Assembly (NCBI RefSeq): GCF_010500895.1 | Contig: NZ_JAAAWO010000001.1 | Span: forward strand, 310,001 to 374,000 | Origin: Alteromonas genovensis | GTDB taxonomy: Bacteria > Pseudomonadota > Gammaproteobacteria > Enterobacterales > Alteromonadaceae | DNA length: 64,000 nt | Direction: 5' to 3' | In this document: piece after piece, positions 45,054-53,141 of the stretch | Numbering within the stretch: the first letter of the stretch is position 1 | Layout of the letters: each line of letters begins with the position of its first letter | The notes under the pieces: model-generated | What the model saw: the letters and a program-made list of their open reading frames with translations, nothing else | Database searches by the model: none | Told to the model about the DNA's origin: nothing | Made by a program: the position numbers and the translations under genes

Positions 45054-45500
45054 ATGTTTAAAAAATTAACACTTGCAGCACTTTTAACGACTACTGCTTT
45101 TGCTGGAAATGTAGCAGCTGATGACCACATCAATGCGTGGAAACACTGTGGTATTGGCGCTATGATTTTTGACGACAATGGCACAGCAGCTGCTATCTCT
45201 AACATCATTTGGGATTTAGGAACTACTGCGGTTTCTTCAAAAATTTCATCTGTTGATTCATGTGAAGGCAAAATGGCAACTGCAGCTATTTTCATTCAAA
45301 ACAACTTCAACAACGTCATTGAAGAAACTAGCCAAGGTTCTGGCGCACACTTAACGGCAATGCTTGATATTCTAGAAGTCAACGAAGCGGATCGTTCAGA
45401 AGTGGTTACTGCGGTACGTGCTGAAATGGCAGTATCAGTTGCAACAAACGAAGCAGCTAACCCAGAAGCTTTCTACAACGCTGTTGTAGCAAACATCTAA
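45054..45500 (+). CDS. DUF3015 family exported protein
   Basis: A 148-residue protein with a Sec signal peptide (residues 1-22, cleaved after VAA), followed by the DUF3015 pattern: KHCGIGAMIF, then a stretch with SNIIWDLGTTAVSSKISS and DSCEGK. Two cysteines can form a disulfide in the periplasm. The ATG follows AGAGGAATAATC. Downstream of the DUF4105 gene, probably co-transcribed. Function unknown. Confidence 0.88.
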   Translation: MFKKLTLAALLTTTAFAGNVAADDHINAWKHCGIGAMIFDDNGTAAAISNIIWDLGTTAVSSKISSVDSCEGKMATAAIFIQNNFNNVIEETSQGSGAHLTAMLDILEVNEADRSEVVTAVRAEMAVSVATNEAANPEAFYNAVVANI

Positions 45501-45507
45501 TAGTGCT

Positions 45508-45555
45508 GGGCAGTGGCGTATTTACCTATAAAATTAGGTAAAGGTGCCGCTGCCC
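45508..45555. terminator. Long hairpin between convergent genes
   Basis: GGGCAGTGGCG and TTTACCTA on the left pair with TAGGTAAA and GCCGCTGCCC on the right. It lies just after the DUF3015 gene and faces the RIO kinase gene. No T run follows, so termination is likely but not certain. Confidence 0.5.
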
Positions 45556-45615
45556 CAATTTAGCTTTCGTCTTTAGCTGATGTCGCCTGTAAATAGTAGC
45601 GGCTTTTGAGAGAGA

Positions 45616-46473
45616 TTACTCAGCATCATCCGTAAAGTTGATACGCGCTAGGCGTTCTTTTTCTTCATCTTCAGCCGCTTGAATTTCTTCAAGAATGGCA
45701 CCCACATCCGCATCTTCGTCATCATCTTCAAATTCGCCAGTCAGCGTGGAATTAGGCGTTAAATTACCTTCTTCAAACAAAGCCCACATTTCTTTGGCAT
45801 AGTTCGTTTGTAATAGCTGGGGGGCAAATTCACCGTAATAGCGACGCATGTTGTTTACGTCGCGGGCGAACATGGCTTCAGCGCTATTATTGGCCGAAGC
45901 ATTAACGGCTTGTGGCAAATCGATGATTACTGGGCCTTTATCGTCGACAAGGACGTTAAATTCTGAGAGGTCACCGTGAATAATGCCGGCACAAAGCATG
46001 AGCATGATGTTGTGCATCATTTCTTTGTGTTGCTTGAGCGCCTCATCTTCACTCATTGAAACATGGCCTAACTGAGGGGCCACATCGCCGCTCTCATCTG
46101 AAACAAGCTCCATAAGTAACACACCATCAATACAGCAATAGGTATCAGGTACACGTACACCGGCTTCATTTAAGCGTGATAGGGCGTCAACTTCTGCAGT
46201 TTGCCATATCTCTTCCTCTAGCTGACGGCCATAGCTTGAGCGCTTACCCATAGCCCGTGCTTGACGACCACCCCGTACCTTTCTGCCTTCTTGGTATTGA
46301 GCCGCGTTTTTGAAACTGCGTTTTACCGCGTCTTTGTAAACCTTTGCGCAGCGAATATGGTCGCCACAGCGAACAATAAACACATCGGCTTCTTTGCCAC
46401 TCATTAAGCGGCTTACTACTGCATCAATTAAACCATCATCGACAAGGGGTTGTAGGCGTTTAGGTATTTTCAC
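45616..46473 (-). CDS. RIO-type serine protein kinase
   Basis: A 285-residue bacterial RIO kinase. Markers are VVSRLMSGKEADVFIVRCGD (phosphate loop), the Lys of CAKVYKDAVKRSFK, catalytic HGDLSEFNVLVDD and the metal Asp in VIIDLPQAV. The C-terminal tail is acidic. These kinases are conserved in Pseudomonas and marine gammaproteobacteria; the substrate is not known, although archaeal and eukaryotic relatives work in ribosome maturation. Stand-alone gene. Confidence 0.92.
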   Translation of the reverse strand: MKIPKRLQPLVDDGLIDAVVSRLMSGKEADVFIVRCGDHIRCAKVYKDAVKRSFKNAAQYQEGRKVRGGRQARAMGKRSSYGRQLEEEIWQTAEVDALSRLNEAGVRVPDTYCCIDGVLLMELVSDESGDVAPQLGHVSMSEDEALKQHKEMMHNIMLMLCAGIIHGDLSEFNVLVDDKGPVIIDLPQAVNASANNSAEAMFARDVNNMRRYYGEFAPQLLQTNYAKEMWALFEEGNLTPNSTLTGEFEDDDEDADVGAILEEIQAAEDEEKERLARINFTDDAE

Positions 46474-46617
46474 AGCGTGCCTACTAAATGGGGGAGGTGT
46501 TTAGTCATGTTTTAAAGCATTGCTCTTTATTTAAGTAAATTCAGCCATAGTATATCAGTCTTAAAAATCAAGAGCATTAATGTTGGCCATTTCCTCTATG
46601 TAGCCTCAACAACACGG

Positions 46618-47523
46618 TTACCTGAATCTAATTGTGTTCCGCCCGTCTTGTTTTGCTTGATAAAGCGCGTTATCTGCTCGCTTTATCACCTCTTCAGGTG
46701 TTTGCTTATGTGTTTTTTTGACTTCAGTAATACCAATACTGACCGTAATTGAAAACGGGGTCGTGCCTTCAGTGAAAGAGGTTTTTTCAACGCATTGTCT
46801 TATCCTCTCGGCAATGACCATTGTATCCTCTTGCGACGCATTATGAATAATAGCTAAGAACTCTTCACCCCCGAACCTACCTAAAATATCGACTTCTCTA
46901 AGTTGTGAAGAGGCAATTTCGGTGAATTTAAGTAACACGTCGTCACCAACAAGATGGCCATGGTTATCGTTAATAGCTTTAAAATGGTCTAAATCCATGA
47001 GCATTATTGAGAACGGTAGATTATCTCGTTCAAAACGAGATAGCTCTTCGCTTAATGCGTTAACTATTTCGCTTTTGTTCCACAACTGTGTCATGGCATC
47101 TCGGCGAGCGCGCTCTTCTAACTCAGCTTCAAGGTGTTTGGTATCAGAGATATCAACCATATAGCCTGTCCAAACTTGATGCCCTTCATAGAATTCATCA
47201 CTTGGCTTAGAAGACAATCTAATCCAAATCGTACCTTTTGCTGGATTGTTTATGCGAACGTCTGAAACAAAAAAGTCGCCCTGTTGGTTTGCATTATTAT
47301 CTTCTGCTTGCAGTCGTTCTAAGTCGCTGGGATAAACTATACTCCAGAAATTATCGATATCGCCCATCATGTCTTTAGCGTGTAAACCCAGTAAATCATT
47401 GCTGCCAGCACTTACATACAAAAGTCTCCCATCGCCGTTAGGGAATAGCACGTATTTGTAAAGTACGCAGGGCGCGAATTCCAACAGATGCTCTAATTCA
47501 ACAAGAGATATATTTGTGTGCAT
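46618..47523 (-). CDS. PAS-GGDEF diguanylate cyclase
   Basis: 301 residues: an N-terminal PAS domain (about 10-130, with the PAC-like segment WTGYMVDISDTKHLEAELE) and a GGDEF domain (about 135-300) with the active signature RFGGEEFLAI. The residues five before it are V-D-I-L preceded by R-E, so an inhibitory RxxD is present as R-E-V-D. No membrane segment. It makes cyclic di-GMP in response to an unknown signal. It lies 110 bp after the hybrid kinase gene on the same strand and may be part of the same transcript or signalling group. Confidence 0.9.
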   Translation of the reverse strand: MHTNISLVELEHLLEFAPCVLYKYVLFPNGDGRLLYVSAGSNDLLGLHAKDMMGDIDNFWSIVYPSDLERLQAEDNNANQQGDFFVSDVRINNPAKGTIWIRLSSKPSDEFYEGHQVWTGYMVDISDTKHLEAELEERARRDAMTQLWNKSEIVNALSEELSRFERDNLPFSIMLMDLDHFKAINDNHGHLVGDDVLLKFTEIASSQLREVDILGRFGGEEFLAIIHNASQEDTMVIAERIRQCVEKTSFTEGTTPFSITVSIGITEVKKTHKQTPEEVIKRADNALYQAKQDGRNTIRFR

Positions 47524-47633
47524 TTAGTGAAAAAGTCCTTTTCAGTTTTTATAATTAAAGCATAGCTACATGTTGATGAAATCACCAATATCGACGGCTC
47601 TACCAGCGATACGGTTTAAAGCTACCATAATAG

Positions 47634-50600
47634 CTAGCGTGTAGAGGTGCCGTTTGTGTTTAGGTTAACCTTAACTGCTTCATGTATTTCAGCAAGCGCG
47701 CAACTCATTATTTCAAGCTGTTTGTCAAAGTCTGTTTCAAAGTCTTCTGCTCGTTCTTCTTGGTTTTGAATGGTGAGTTCGACAGAGCGTGTTAATTCAG
47801 CGAGTTCGTAAGCACCAATGTATTTAAGAGCAGTACTGTAAATATGCACAATTCGGGAGATTGAAGGGTAATCTTTATCAGCAATGGCCAGCGAAAGTGC
47901 ATCAAGTTCTGCTTGCAGTGCTAAAAAGTCGGTAAGCAAAGTTGTATATAAAGATTCATCGTTAAGCAAAGACTGCATTGCTCTTGCTTTATCGATACGA
48001 GTAAGTGCTTTAAGAGGTTTAGCGTTGGCAGGTATTTCGTTCAACTCGTTCGCTTCAATACCGACTGCAGTAGTCTTATGTTCGCGAATTAAGGTTGCCA
48101 GTACACTAAATAGTTTGTCCGGCTCGACAGGTTTATTGAGGTGAGCGTTCATGCCCGCCGCGATACTTTTGTCGATGTCTTGCTGCATAGCATGTGCTGT
48201 CATAGCGATAATAGGCATCGTAAGCTGTAGTTCACCGCGAATGACTTTGGTTGCTTCTAAGCCATCCATTTCGGGCATTTGGATATCCATAAGCACTAAA
48301 TCAAAAACGCTATTGCGACGAAGTATATCGATAGCCTCTATGCCATTATTGGCCACTTGAATGTTGGCGTGAGTATCTTTAAGTAAACCTAAGGCCACTT
48401 TCTGATTAAGCGCATTATCTTCAGCTAGCAGAATAGTCTTACCGGCAAGGTTCGGAAATCCAGACACGTCTGTCTCTATTATTTCTGCACTTGCGCGGTA
48501 ATCTAGACACAGCTCCTGAATATTATTGATGAGTTCACTGGCTCCGAAAGGCTTTTTGATAAAGGTCTTAATACCGAGGCGCGTTGCCTGCTCGCGCATT
48601 TGGGCCGACTCAAACGCGGACAGCATAATGACTTTGGGAGGCTTAGCAGCAAACTCTTGATTCATGATCGCGACAACTTCAAGGCCGTCAATGTCGGGCA
48701 TTTTCCAATCTAAAATAAGCAAGTCGAAAGGTGCATTGTTAGCCGTAGCGTTGCGTAATTTGGCTATGGCTTCTTGACCGCCGGTGGCAAGATCAGCCTC
48801 AATATTAGCCATCAATAACGCTTCTGATATTGCGTGCCGTGATAAACTTACATCATCTACAACCAACACTTTTAGGGCAGACAGCTGTTTAGAGGGTGAT
48901 ACTATCTTTACTGCTGAATTGCGTTTTACGTTTACCGTAAAGTAAAAGCTAGCGCCTTTGCCTAACTTACTTTCAACCCATGTTTTTCCGCCCATTAATG
49001 AGGCGAGCTGCTGACATATGGCTAAACCCAATCCGGTTCCCCCATAGCGACGAGATGTAGATTCATTGCCTTGATTGAAAGGCTGAAACAGCCTGTTTTT
49101 TTCCTTGTTATTCAAGCCAATGCCAGTATCTTTTACTTCAAATTCGAGCAGTACGTTGTCGGCGACAAGTTCACATCCCACGCTAACAGATACCAGTCCA
49201 TCGTCGGTAAACTTAAGCGCATTGCTTAAAAAATTGTTTAAAATTTGCTGTATGCGCAGCGGATCCCCAATTAAATTGTGAGGAACATCTCTGGCAATGT
49301 GCTGAATTAACTCAATCTGTTTTTCGTTGGCGCGGGGCAGGTGATATCGAATTGCCTGATTAACCAAAGCGTCAATATTGAACGGCGTCGACTCAATATC
49401 CATTTTTCCCGCTTCAATTTTTGAAAAGTCGAGAATATCGTTTACTACGCTCAATAGTGTTTTCGATGCACCTTCTATTTGTAACAGGTTGGTTTGCTGG
49501 TCTTTACTTTCGGCAGCGCGCTGAGAAAGTTTTGTAAGCCCAATAATTGCATTGAGTGGAGTTCGTACTTCATGACTCATACGAGCAAGAAAATCAGATT
49601 TTGCGTCGGTAGCCTTTTGCAGTTCTTTTGCTAGCTTATTGAGAGCACTGCGCTGTTGCCGAGTTCTAAGCAATAAGCTTATTACTAAAATTAAAGACAA
49701 AATAACGCCGCCAATAAAATAAAGCTGAAAAGTATTGGTTTTTTGTTGGATAATATTACGTTGCTCTTTTAACTGATTGTCTTTCTCAAGCAGTTGTATC
49801 GTGTCTTCTTTTTCTGCTATTGCTAAACGCACGCGATTTAACGCGAGTAACCTAGACTGTTGTTCGTTAAAACTTTGCTTATAGGTTTCTTGAAACTGCT
49901 TTGAATATTGCAGGGCCGACTGATAATCGTTTGTTGATTCAAAGAGTGAAATGAGTTGTTCTAAAAACCTAAGCAGCAGCGCCTTGTCGCTCTTTACCTC
50001 TTCTTTTTTTAGTCCTGCCTCAAGCTCGCTGATAGCCAGTTCGACTTCACCCCGCTGTAAATAAATTTCAACCAGCTGTAGCAGACGAGGTCCCTCGGTA
50101 TATCGAAATCCAACCTTGCGATCTGCTTCTGCGGCTTTGTTGAGGCTTCGTAATGCTTCACTCATATTACCTTGCGCGATGTATAGCTCTGCCATAGAGC
50201 TATACACAATGCCAACAAAGGGGTAGTTGATTTCAATCAGAATGTCATCTGCTAGCAGTAGGCTAACTTTCGCATCCTGATAATTGCCTAACTCTTTGTG
50301 TGCATAGCCTTGAAAATAATAAGCAATACCTTCACTTTCTCTGTTCCCTAATCGTTGCGCCGAAGAAAGATATTGATGGCTAAACGACAGTAACTTTTCA
50401 AAGTCTTCGAGGGAGGCATACACATTTCCCATTGCACTGTATACCGACAGCACTTCGTCGCTATTTAACTGACTATATACCTCAAGAGAATGATTCAAGG
50501 CATCTAGTGCTCGCCCATGCTCGCCAGAGAAATCTAAAATAAATCCTTCCAACCGAAATGACTCGGCAAGGGCTAATTCGTTATTACCAACCTTGGCATA

Positions 50601-50954
50601 TTCGCGTGCATCTAAAAGCTGTTGATAAGCTGATACATAATCTTGTTTTAAAATATCGCGATAGGCTTTTAAGTTAAGAAATCGGGCGTGATGGTAATCG
50701 TTGGGGTGTTCAGTGAAGTACTGAGAAAGCCCTTTAACCGTGGTTTCTACAGATGACTCGTTTTGTTTGATGCGCTCTTCAAGAGAGTTTAATAGCGCGG
50801 GTGTGGGTTGTATCTGGCCAAGGCCGCTTTCTAACGTGTTATTTTGAACAAGCGTACTTCGAAGCGGCATATTTTGCATAGCCATCACTGTTTTCACCGA
50901 AAAACCGGTGAAAACAACAACGAAAAAAATAAACTGCTGTACTGCAACTCTCAC
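47634..50954 (-). CDS. Hybrid sensor histidine kinase: periplasmic TPR, HisKA, HATPase, two receivers, Hpt-like
   Basis: 1106 residues. A signal peptide or membrane anchor (residues 4-25) and a TPR-rich periplasmic domain (about 40-380) with a coiled coil (about 370-405) lead to a membrane segment (about 408-428). Then: HisKA with His461 (SHEVRTPLNAI), HATPase (RRYGGTGLGLAI), a first receiver with Asp749 (ILDWKMPDIDG), a second receiver with Asp890 (LMDIQMPEMDG) and a C-terminal Hpt-like bundle with His1037. In the Hpt part the usual HTLKG reads HIYST, so the His is kept but the conserved Lys-Gly is not. It follows the borosin-precursor gene by 5 bp and is probably translated from the same transcript. 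Confidence 0.93.
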   Translation of the reverse strand: MRVAVQQFIFFVVVFTGFSVKTVMAMQNMPLRSTLVQNNTLESGLGQIQPTPALLNSLEERIKQNESSVETTVKGLSQYFTEHPNDYHHARFLNLKAYRDILKQDYVSAYQQLLDAREYAKVGNNELALAESFRLEGFILDFSGEHGRALDALNHSLEVYSQLNSDEVLSVYSAMGNVYASLEDFEKLLSFSHQYLSSAQRLGNRESEGIAYYFQGYAHKELGNYQDAKVSLLLADDILIEINYPFVGIVYSSMAELYIAQGNMSEALRSLNKAAEADRKVGFRYTEGPRLLQLVEIYLQRGEVELAISELEAGLKKEEVKSDKALLLRFLEQLISLFESTNDYQSALQYSKQFQETYKQSFNEQQSRLLALNRVRLAIAEKEDTIQLLEKDNQLKEQRNIIQQKTNTFQLYFIGGVILSLILVISLLLRTRQQRSALNKLAKELQKATDAKSDFLARMSHEVRTPLNAIIGLTKLSQRAAESKDQQTNLLQIEGASKTLLSVVNDILDFSKIEAGKMDIESTPFNIDALVNQAIRYHLPRANEKQIELIQHIARDVPHNLIGDPLRIQQILNNFLSNALKFTDDGLVSVSVGCELVADNVLLEFEVKDTGIGLNNKEKNRLFQPFNQGNESTSRRYGGTGLGLAICQQLASLMGGKTWVESKLGKGASFYFTVNVKRNSAVKIVSPSKQLSALKVLVVDDVSLSRHAISEALLMANIEADLATGGQEAIAKLRNATANNAPFDLLILDWKMPDIDGLEVVAIMNQEFAAKPPKVIMLSAFESAQMREQATRLGIKTFIKKPFGASELINNIQELCLDYRASAEIIETDVSGFPNLAGKTILLAEDNALNQKVALGLLKDTHANIQVANNGIEAIDILRRNSVFDLVLMDIQMPEMDGLEATKVIRGELQLTMPIIAMTAHAMQQDIDKSIAAGMNAHLNKPVEPDKLFSVLATLIREHKTTAVGIEANELNEIPANAKPLKALTRIDKARAMQSLLNDESLYTTLLTDFLALQAELDALSLAIADKDYPSISRIVHIYSTALKYIGAYELAELTRSVELTIQNQEERAEDFETDFDKQLEIMSCALAEIHEAVKVNLNTNGTSTR

Positions 50955-50959
50955 GTCAA

Positions 50960-51163
50960 TTAATAACTCACTACACGATTGGCTTTACTTGCATCGTCAA
51001 ACCGTTTCTTCACTTCATCCCAGTTTTGCTCTTTGATAAGCGTTAAGTCCTCATCAGAGAGCCCGTATTTTGCGGCGGTCGCCACGGGGTCTTTTTTGTA
51101 TGCTTCCATTAAATTGCTATTAGTGTCTAGTTCTTCTAAAAAATTTATCAGCGAGCTGGCCAT
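50960..51163 (-). CDS. Putative borosin precursor peptide (SonA-like)
   Basis: A 67-residue protein with a strong ribosome-binding site (AAGGAAG) 13 bp after the methyltransferase gene. Residues 5-55 form a small helical domain (LINFLEELDTNSNLMEAYKK, then DPVATAAKYGLSDEDLTLI), which resembles the alpha-subunit fold of LigA-type dioxygenases; this is the borosin-binding domain known in split borosin substrates. The C-terminal tail after about residue 56 (DDASKANRVVSY) is short and would be the part that is N-methylated. There is no dioxygenase beta subunit nearby, which argues against a LigA role. The precursor role is inferred from neighbour and shape. Confidence 0.8.
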   Translation of the reverse strand: MASSLINFLEELDTNSNLMEAYKKDPVATAAKYGLSDEDLTLIKEQNWDEVKKRFDDASKANRVVSY

Positions 51164-51176
51164 GTTACTTCCTTAT

Positions 51177-52007
51177 TTAGTTTATTTTCGGGTTTCGGTA
51201 ATTGATGACTTGTTCTTTTGTCAGGCCAAGGCGTGCTAAGCGTTCCTGGTGATATTCTGGCAACCCCAAGGAAGGTACAACAAGAGTTGAAATTAACGTT
51301 GGTGTTGCACGTGGTAAATCGCGAAGCATTAATTTTTGAATTTTGGGCTCACATATGGGTAAGGTTGCTGCTTCGTAAACAATCACTTCGTGGTTCTCGG
51401 GATAATGCTCTAGCAGTACCTCTGTCAATATCGCCAACCCAGATAGGCTATGATTGGCATTTAGCACGCTGAGCGAGGCTTCTCCAGCTAGCCCAATTTG
51501 CCAGATAATCTGAGTCATGTACGGGTCTATTTTGTAGTCGCGAAATAAAAACTGAGTTGCTTCATACGATTGGCACCCAAATCGCGATGGGTCGAGACCT
51601 AAGTCAGCGATTAAGCAATCTTCCGCTGATACGCCAGGCAGCATTTTAGCGTCTAAACCGAGCGCCTGCACTCGTCGAATGGCTTCGTGAGAAGGCGTAA
51701 CGAATACACCTGCATGACCATAAAAAGCGGCGCACACGTTTTGACCTTCGACAACGGCTTGGACAATGCGGTCAGCCATTTGATGGTAAGTAATTGCTCG
51801 GGATTTGCCTTGTTCGTAAAGGTCATCTAGGGAGATGCTATTAGGGTTTATTTTTTTAACGACGTGTTCGCCCACTTTATTCATGATACCCATGAACACG
51901 ATGTCGGCTCTTTCTATGTAGCTTCTTGCTGCCAATGTCATTTGGCCAGCAACGCTGATGCCGGTGCCGACAACAACTAGCGATCCCTCTTTATCAGTGT
52001 CCATCAT
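51177..52007 (-). CDS. Borosin-type peptide alpha-N-methyltransferase (SonM/OphM-like)
   Basis: A 276-residue SAM-dependent enzyme of the tetrapyrrole-methylase fold. The N-terminal VVVGTGISVAGQMTLAARSY and the central MLPGVSAEDCLIADLGLDPS, followed by YEATQFLFRD and IIWQIG, match the OphM family of fungal omphalotin synthesis and bacterial SonM closely. The catalytic tyrosines and arginine of OphMA (Y66, R72, Y76, Y98) correspond to Y64, R70, Y74 and Y96. It lacks the C-terminal precursor extension of fungal enzymes, so it is a split type, and the substrate is probably the next gene, 13 bp downstream. It would methylate backbone amides of the peptide tail. Start: two adjacent ATG codons follow AAGGGA. 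Confidence 0.9.
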   Translation of the reverse strand: MMDTDKEGSLVVVGTGISVAGQMTLAARSYIERADIVFMGIMNKVGEHVVKKINPNSISLDDLYEQGKSRAITYHQMADRIVQAVVEGQNVCAAFYGHAGVFVTPSHEAIRRVQALGLDAKMLPGVSAEDCLIADLGLDPSRFGCQSYEATQFLFRDYKIDPYMTQIIWQIGLAGEASLSVLNANHSLSGLAILTEVLLEHYPENHEVIVYEAATLPICEPKIQKLMLRDLPRATPTLISTLVVPSLGLPEYHQERLARLGLTKEQVINYRNPKIN

Positions 52008-52370
52008 TCCCTTTTGTCAGTGGCTACATAATATACTCCCGTTACTATAAGTCAGATTTGTTGCATTTACTACGCCTGACGATTGCACGCATGCTCTCCC
52101 TCAATGAGCCGTTAATTTTTACTTGAAATAAATGGTGTACGTTGAATGGTTCTCTTCTATTTAAACTGACACTTTCACTTGTACTACTTCCACTTCTACT
52201 GCTTTCAATTTTATTCGTAAAAATGTCAAAGAAGAAATGTATTCCAATCTAAATGTTAAAAATACTATACATGAAGTAATAAATTAATTACTCTTGGTTC
52301 ATCGTAAGCACACCCTCAAGCGCAAAAGGTTTTAAATCACGTCGCTGTAACAAATTTAATGGAGCTACTT
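52008..52370. other. Divergent intergenic region before the borosin unit
   Basis: About 360 bp that must hold the promoter of the minus-strand methyltransferase unit and that of the plus-strand membrane-protein/XRE pair. A pyrimidine-rich stretch (ACTTTCACTTGTACTACTTC and similar, 52,170-52,210) is notable. No small gene is supported and no promoter can be fixed. Confidence 0.4.
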
Positions 52371-52847
52371 ATGAACATGACACTAAAAGAAAAAAGTACC
52401 TGGCTATCGCTCATTGCCACACTGGTAATTTTTGGCTCGTACACATTAAATGTAGTCAGCATTGATTTAGCTAGCGTGTCAGAGCAGCAAGCTATTGATA
52501 TTGCTATGGGAAATTTAAGTCAGGCTATTTTATATATCATTATTGTAGAAATTATTTTTCAGTCACTTATTACTGTTGCAGGTTCTAGAGCTGACATAGA
52601 AGGTGATGAGCGAGACCGATTTATCGCATTAACTGCTAATAACAGCGGCTACTGGGTATTAAGTATTGGAGTAGTCATGACATTAGGTCATTTATTGCTA
52701 CCACATGCACTTGGTGTCGAATCGTCGATAAAAGCCTACTTTCCCATCCCATTGTTTGAAGTGCATGTGCTGTTGCTTATGTTTATTTTTTCGGAAATAG
52801 TGAGATTCACACATCAAATCATACTTTATAGAAAAGACGCGGTATAA
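52371..52847 (+). CDS. Four-helix membrane protein of unknown function
   Basis: 158 residues starting at the ATG at 52371, six bases after GGAG; the ATG at 52359 overlaps this ribosome-binding site. Four hydrophobic segments (about 10-30, 46-70, 88-108 and 123-145) with a charged loop (SRADIEGDERDRFI) between the second and third. The EGDERD loop and the pairing with a small XRE regulator immediately downstream recall DUF2178-type membrane proteins. Function unknown. Confidence 0.7.
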   Translation: MNMTLKEKSTWLSLIATLVIFGSYTLNVVSIDLASVSEQQAIDIAMGNLSQAILYIIIVEIIFQSLITVAGSRADIEGDERDRFIALTANNSGYWVLSIGVVMTLGHLLLPHALGVESSIKAYFPIPLFEVHVLLLMFIFSEIVRFTHQIILYRKDAV

Positions 52848-52852
52848 CCATT

Positions 52853-53062
52853 ATGGCGATTACGAATAAAGTGAGAGAATGTCGCTTTTTTGCTAACGAG
52901 ATGACGCAACAAACACTCGCTGAGGCCGTTGGTGTTACGCGGCAAACTATTATGGCTATTGAAAAAAACAAGTATAACCCCTCGCTAGAGGTAGCTTTCA
53001 AAATTGCCAAACTCTTCAACAAATCTGTAGAAGAAGTGTTTGCCTATTTTCCTGATGATTAG
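52853..53062 (+). CDS. XRE-family transcriptional regulator (small)
   Basis: A 69-residue Cro/C1-type helix-turn-helix protein: ECRFFANEMTQQTLAEAVGV (first helices), TRQTIMAIEKNKYNPSLEVA (recognition helix) and FKIAKLFNKSVEEVFAY, the compact form seen in regulators paired with membrane proteins. It follows the membrane-protein gene after 5 bp and is probably translationally coupled to it. It likely represses its own operon. Confidence 0.92.
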   Translation: MAITNKVRECRFFANEMTQQTLAEAVGVTRQTIMAIEKNKYNPSLEVAFKIAKLFNKSVEEVFAYFPDD

Positions 53063-53141
53063 GGCGGGTGGGAATTAAGCCATCTTGCCTATTGAAAAAG
53101 TAGGGCGAAGACAAACATATACACTGAATACATTACCTGGA

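Noticed and set aside
50960..51163. Reading the 67-residue protein as an alpha subunit of a LigAB-type dioxygenase
   Set aside because: No catalytic beta subunit is nearby, and the adjacent borosin methyltransferase explains the LigA-like fold better.
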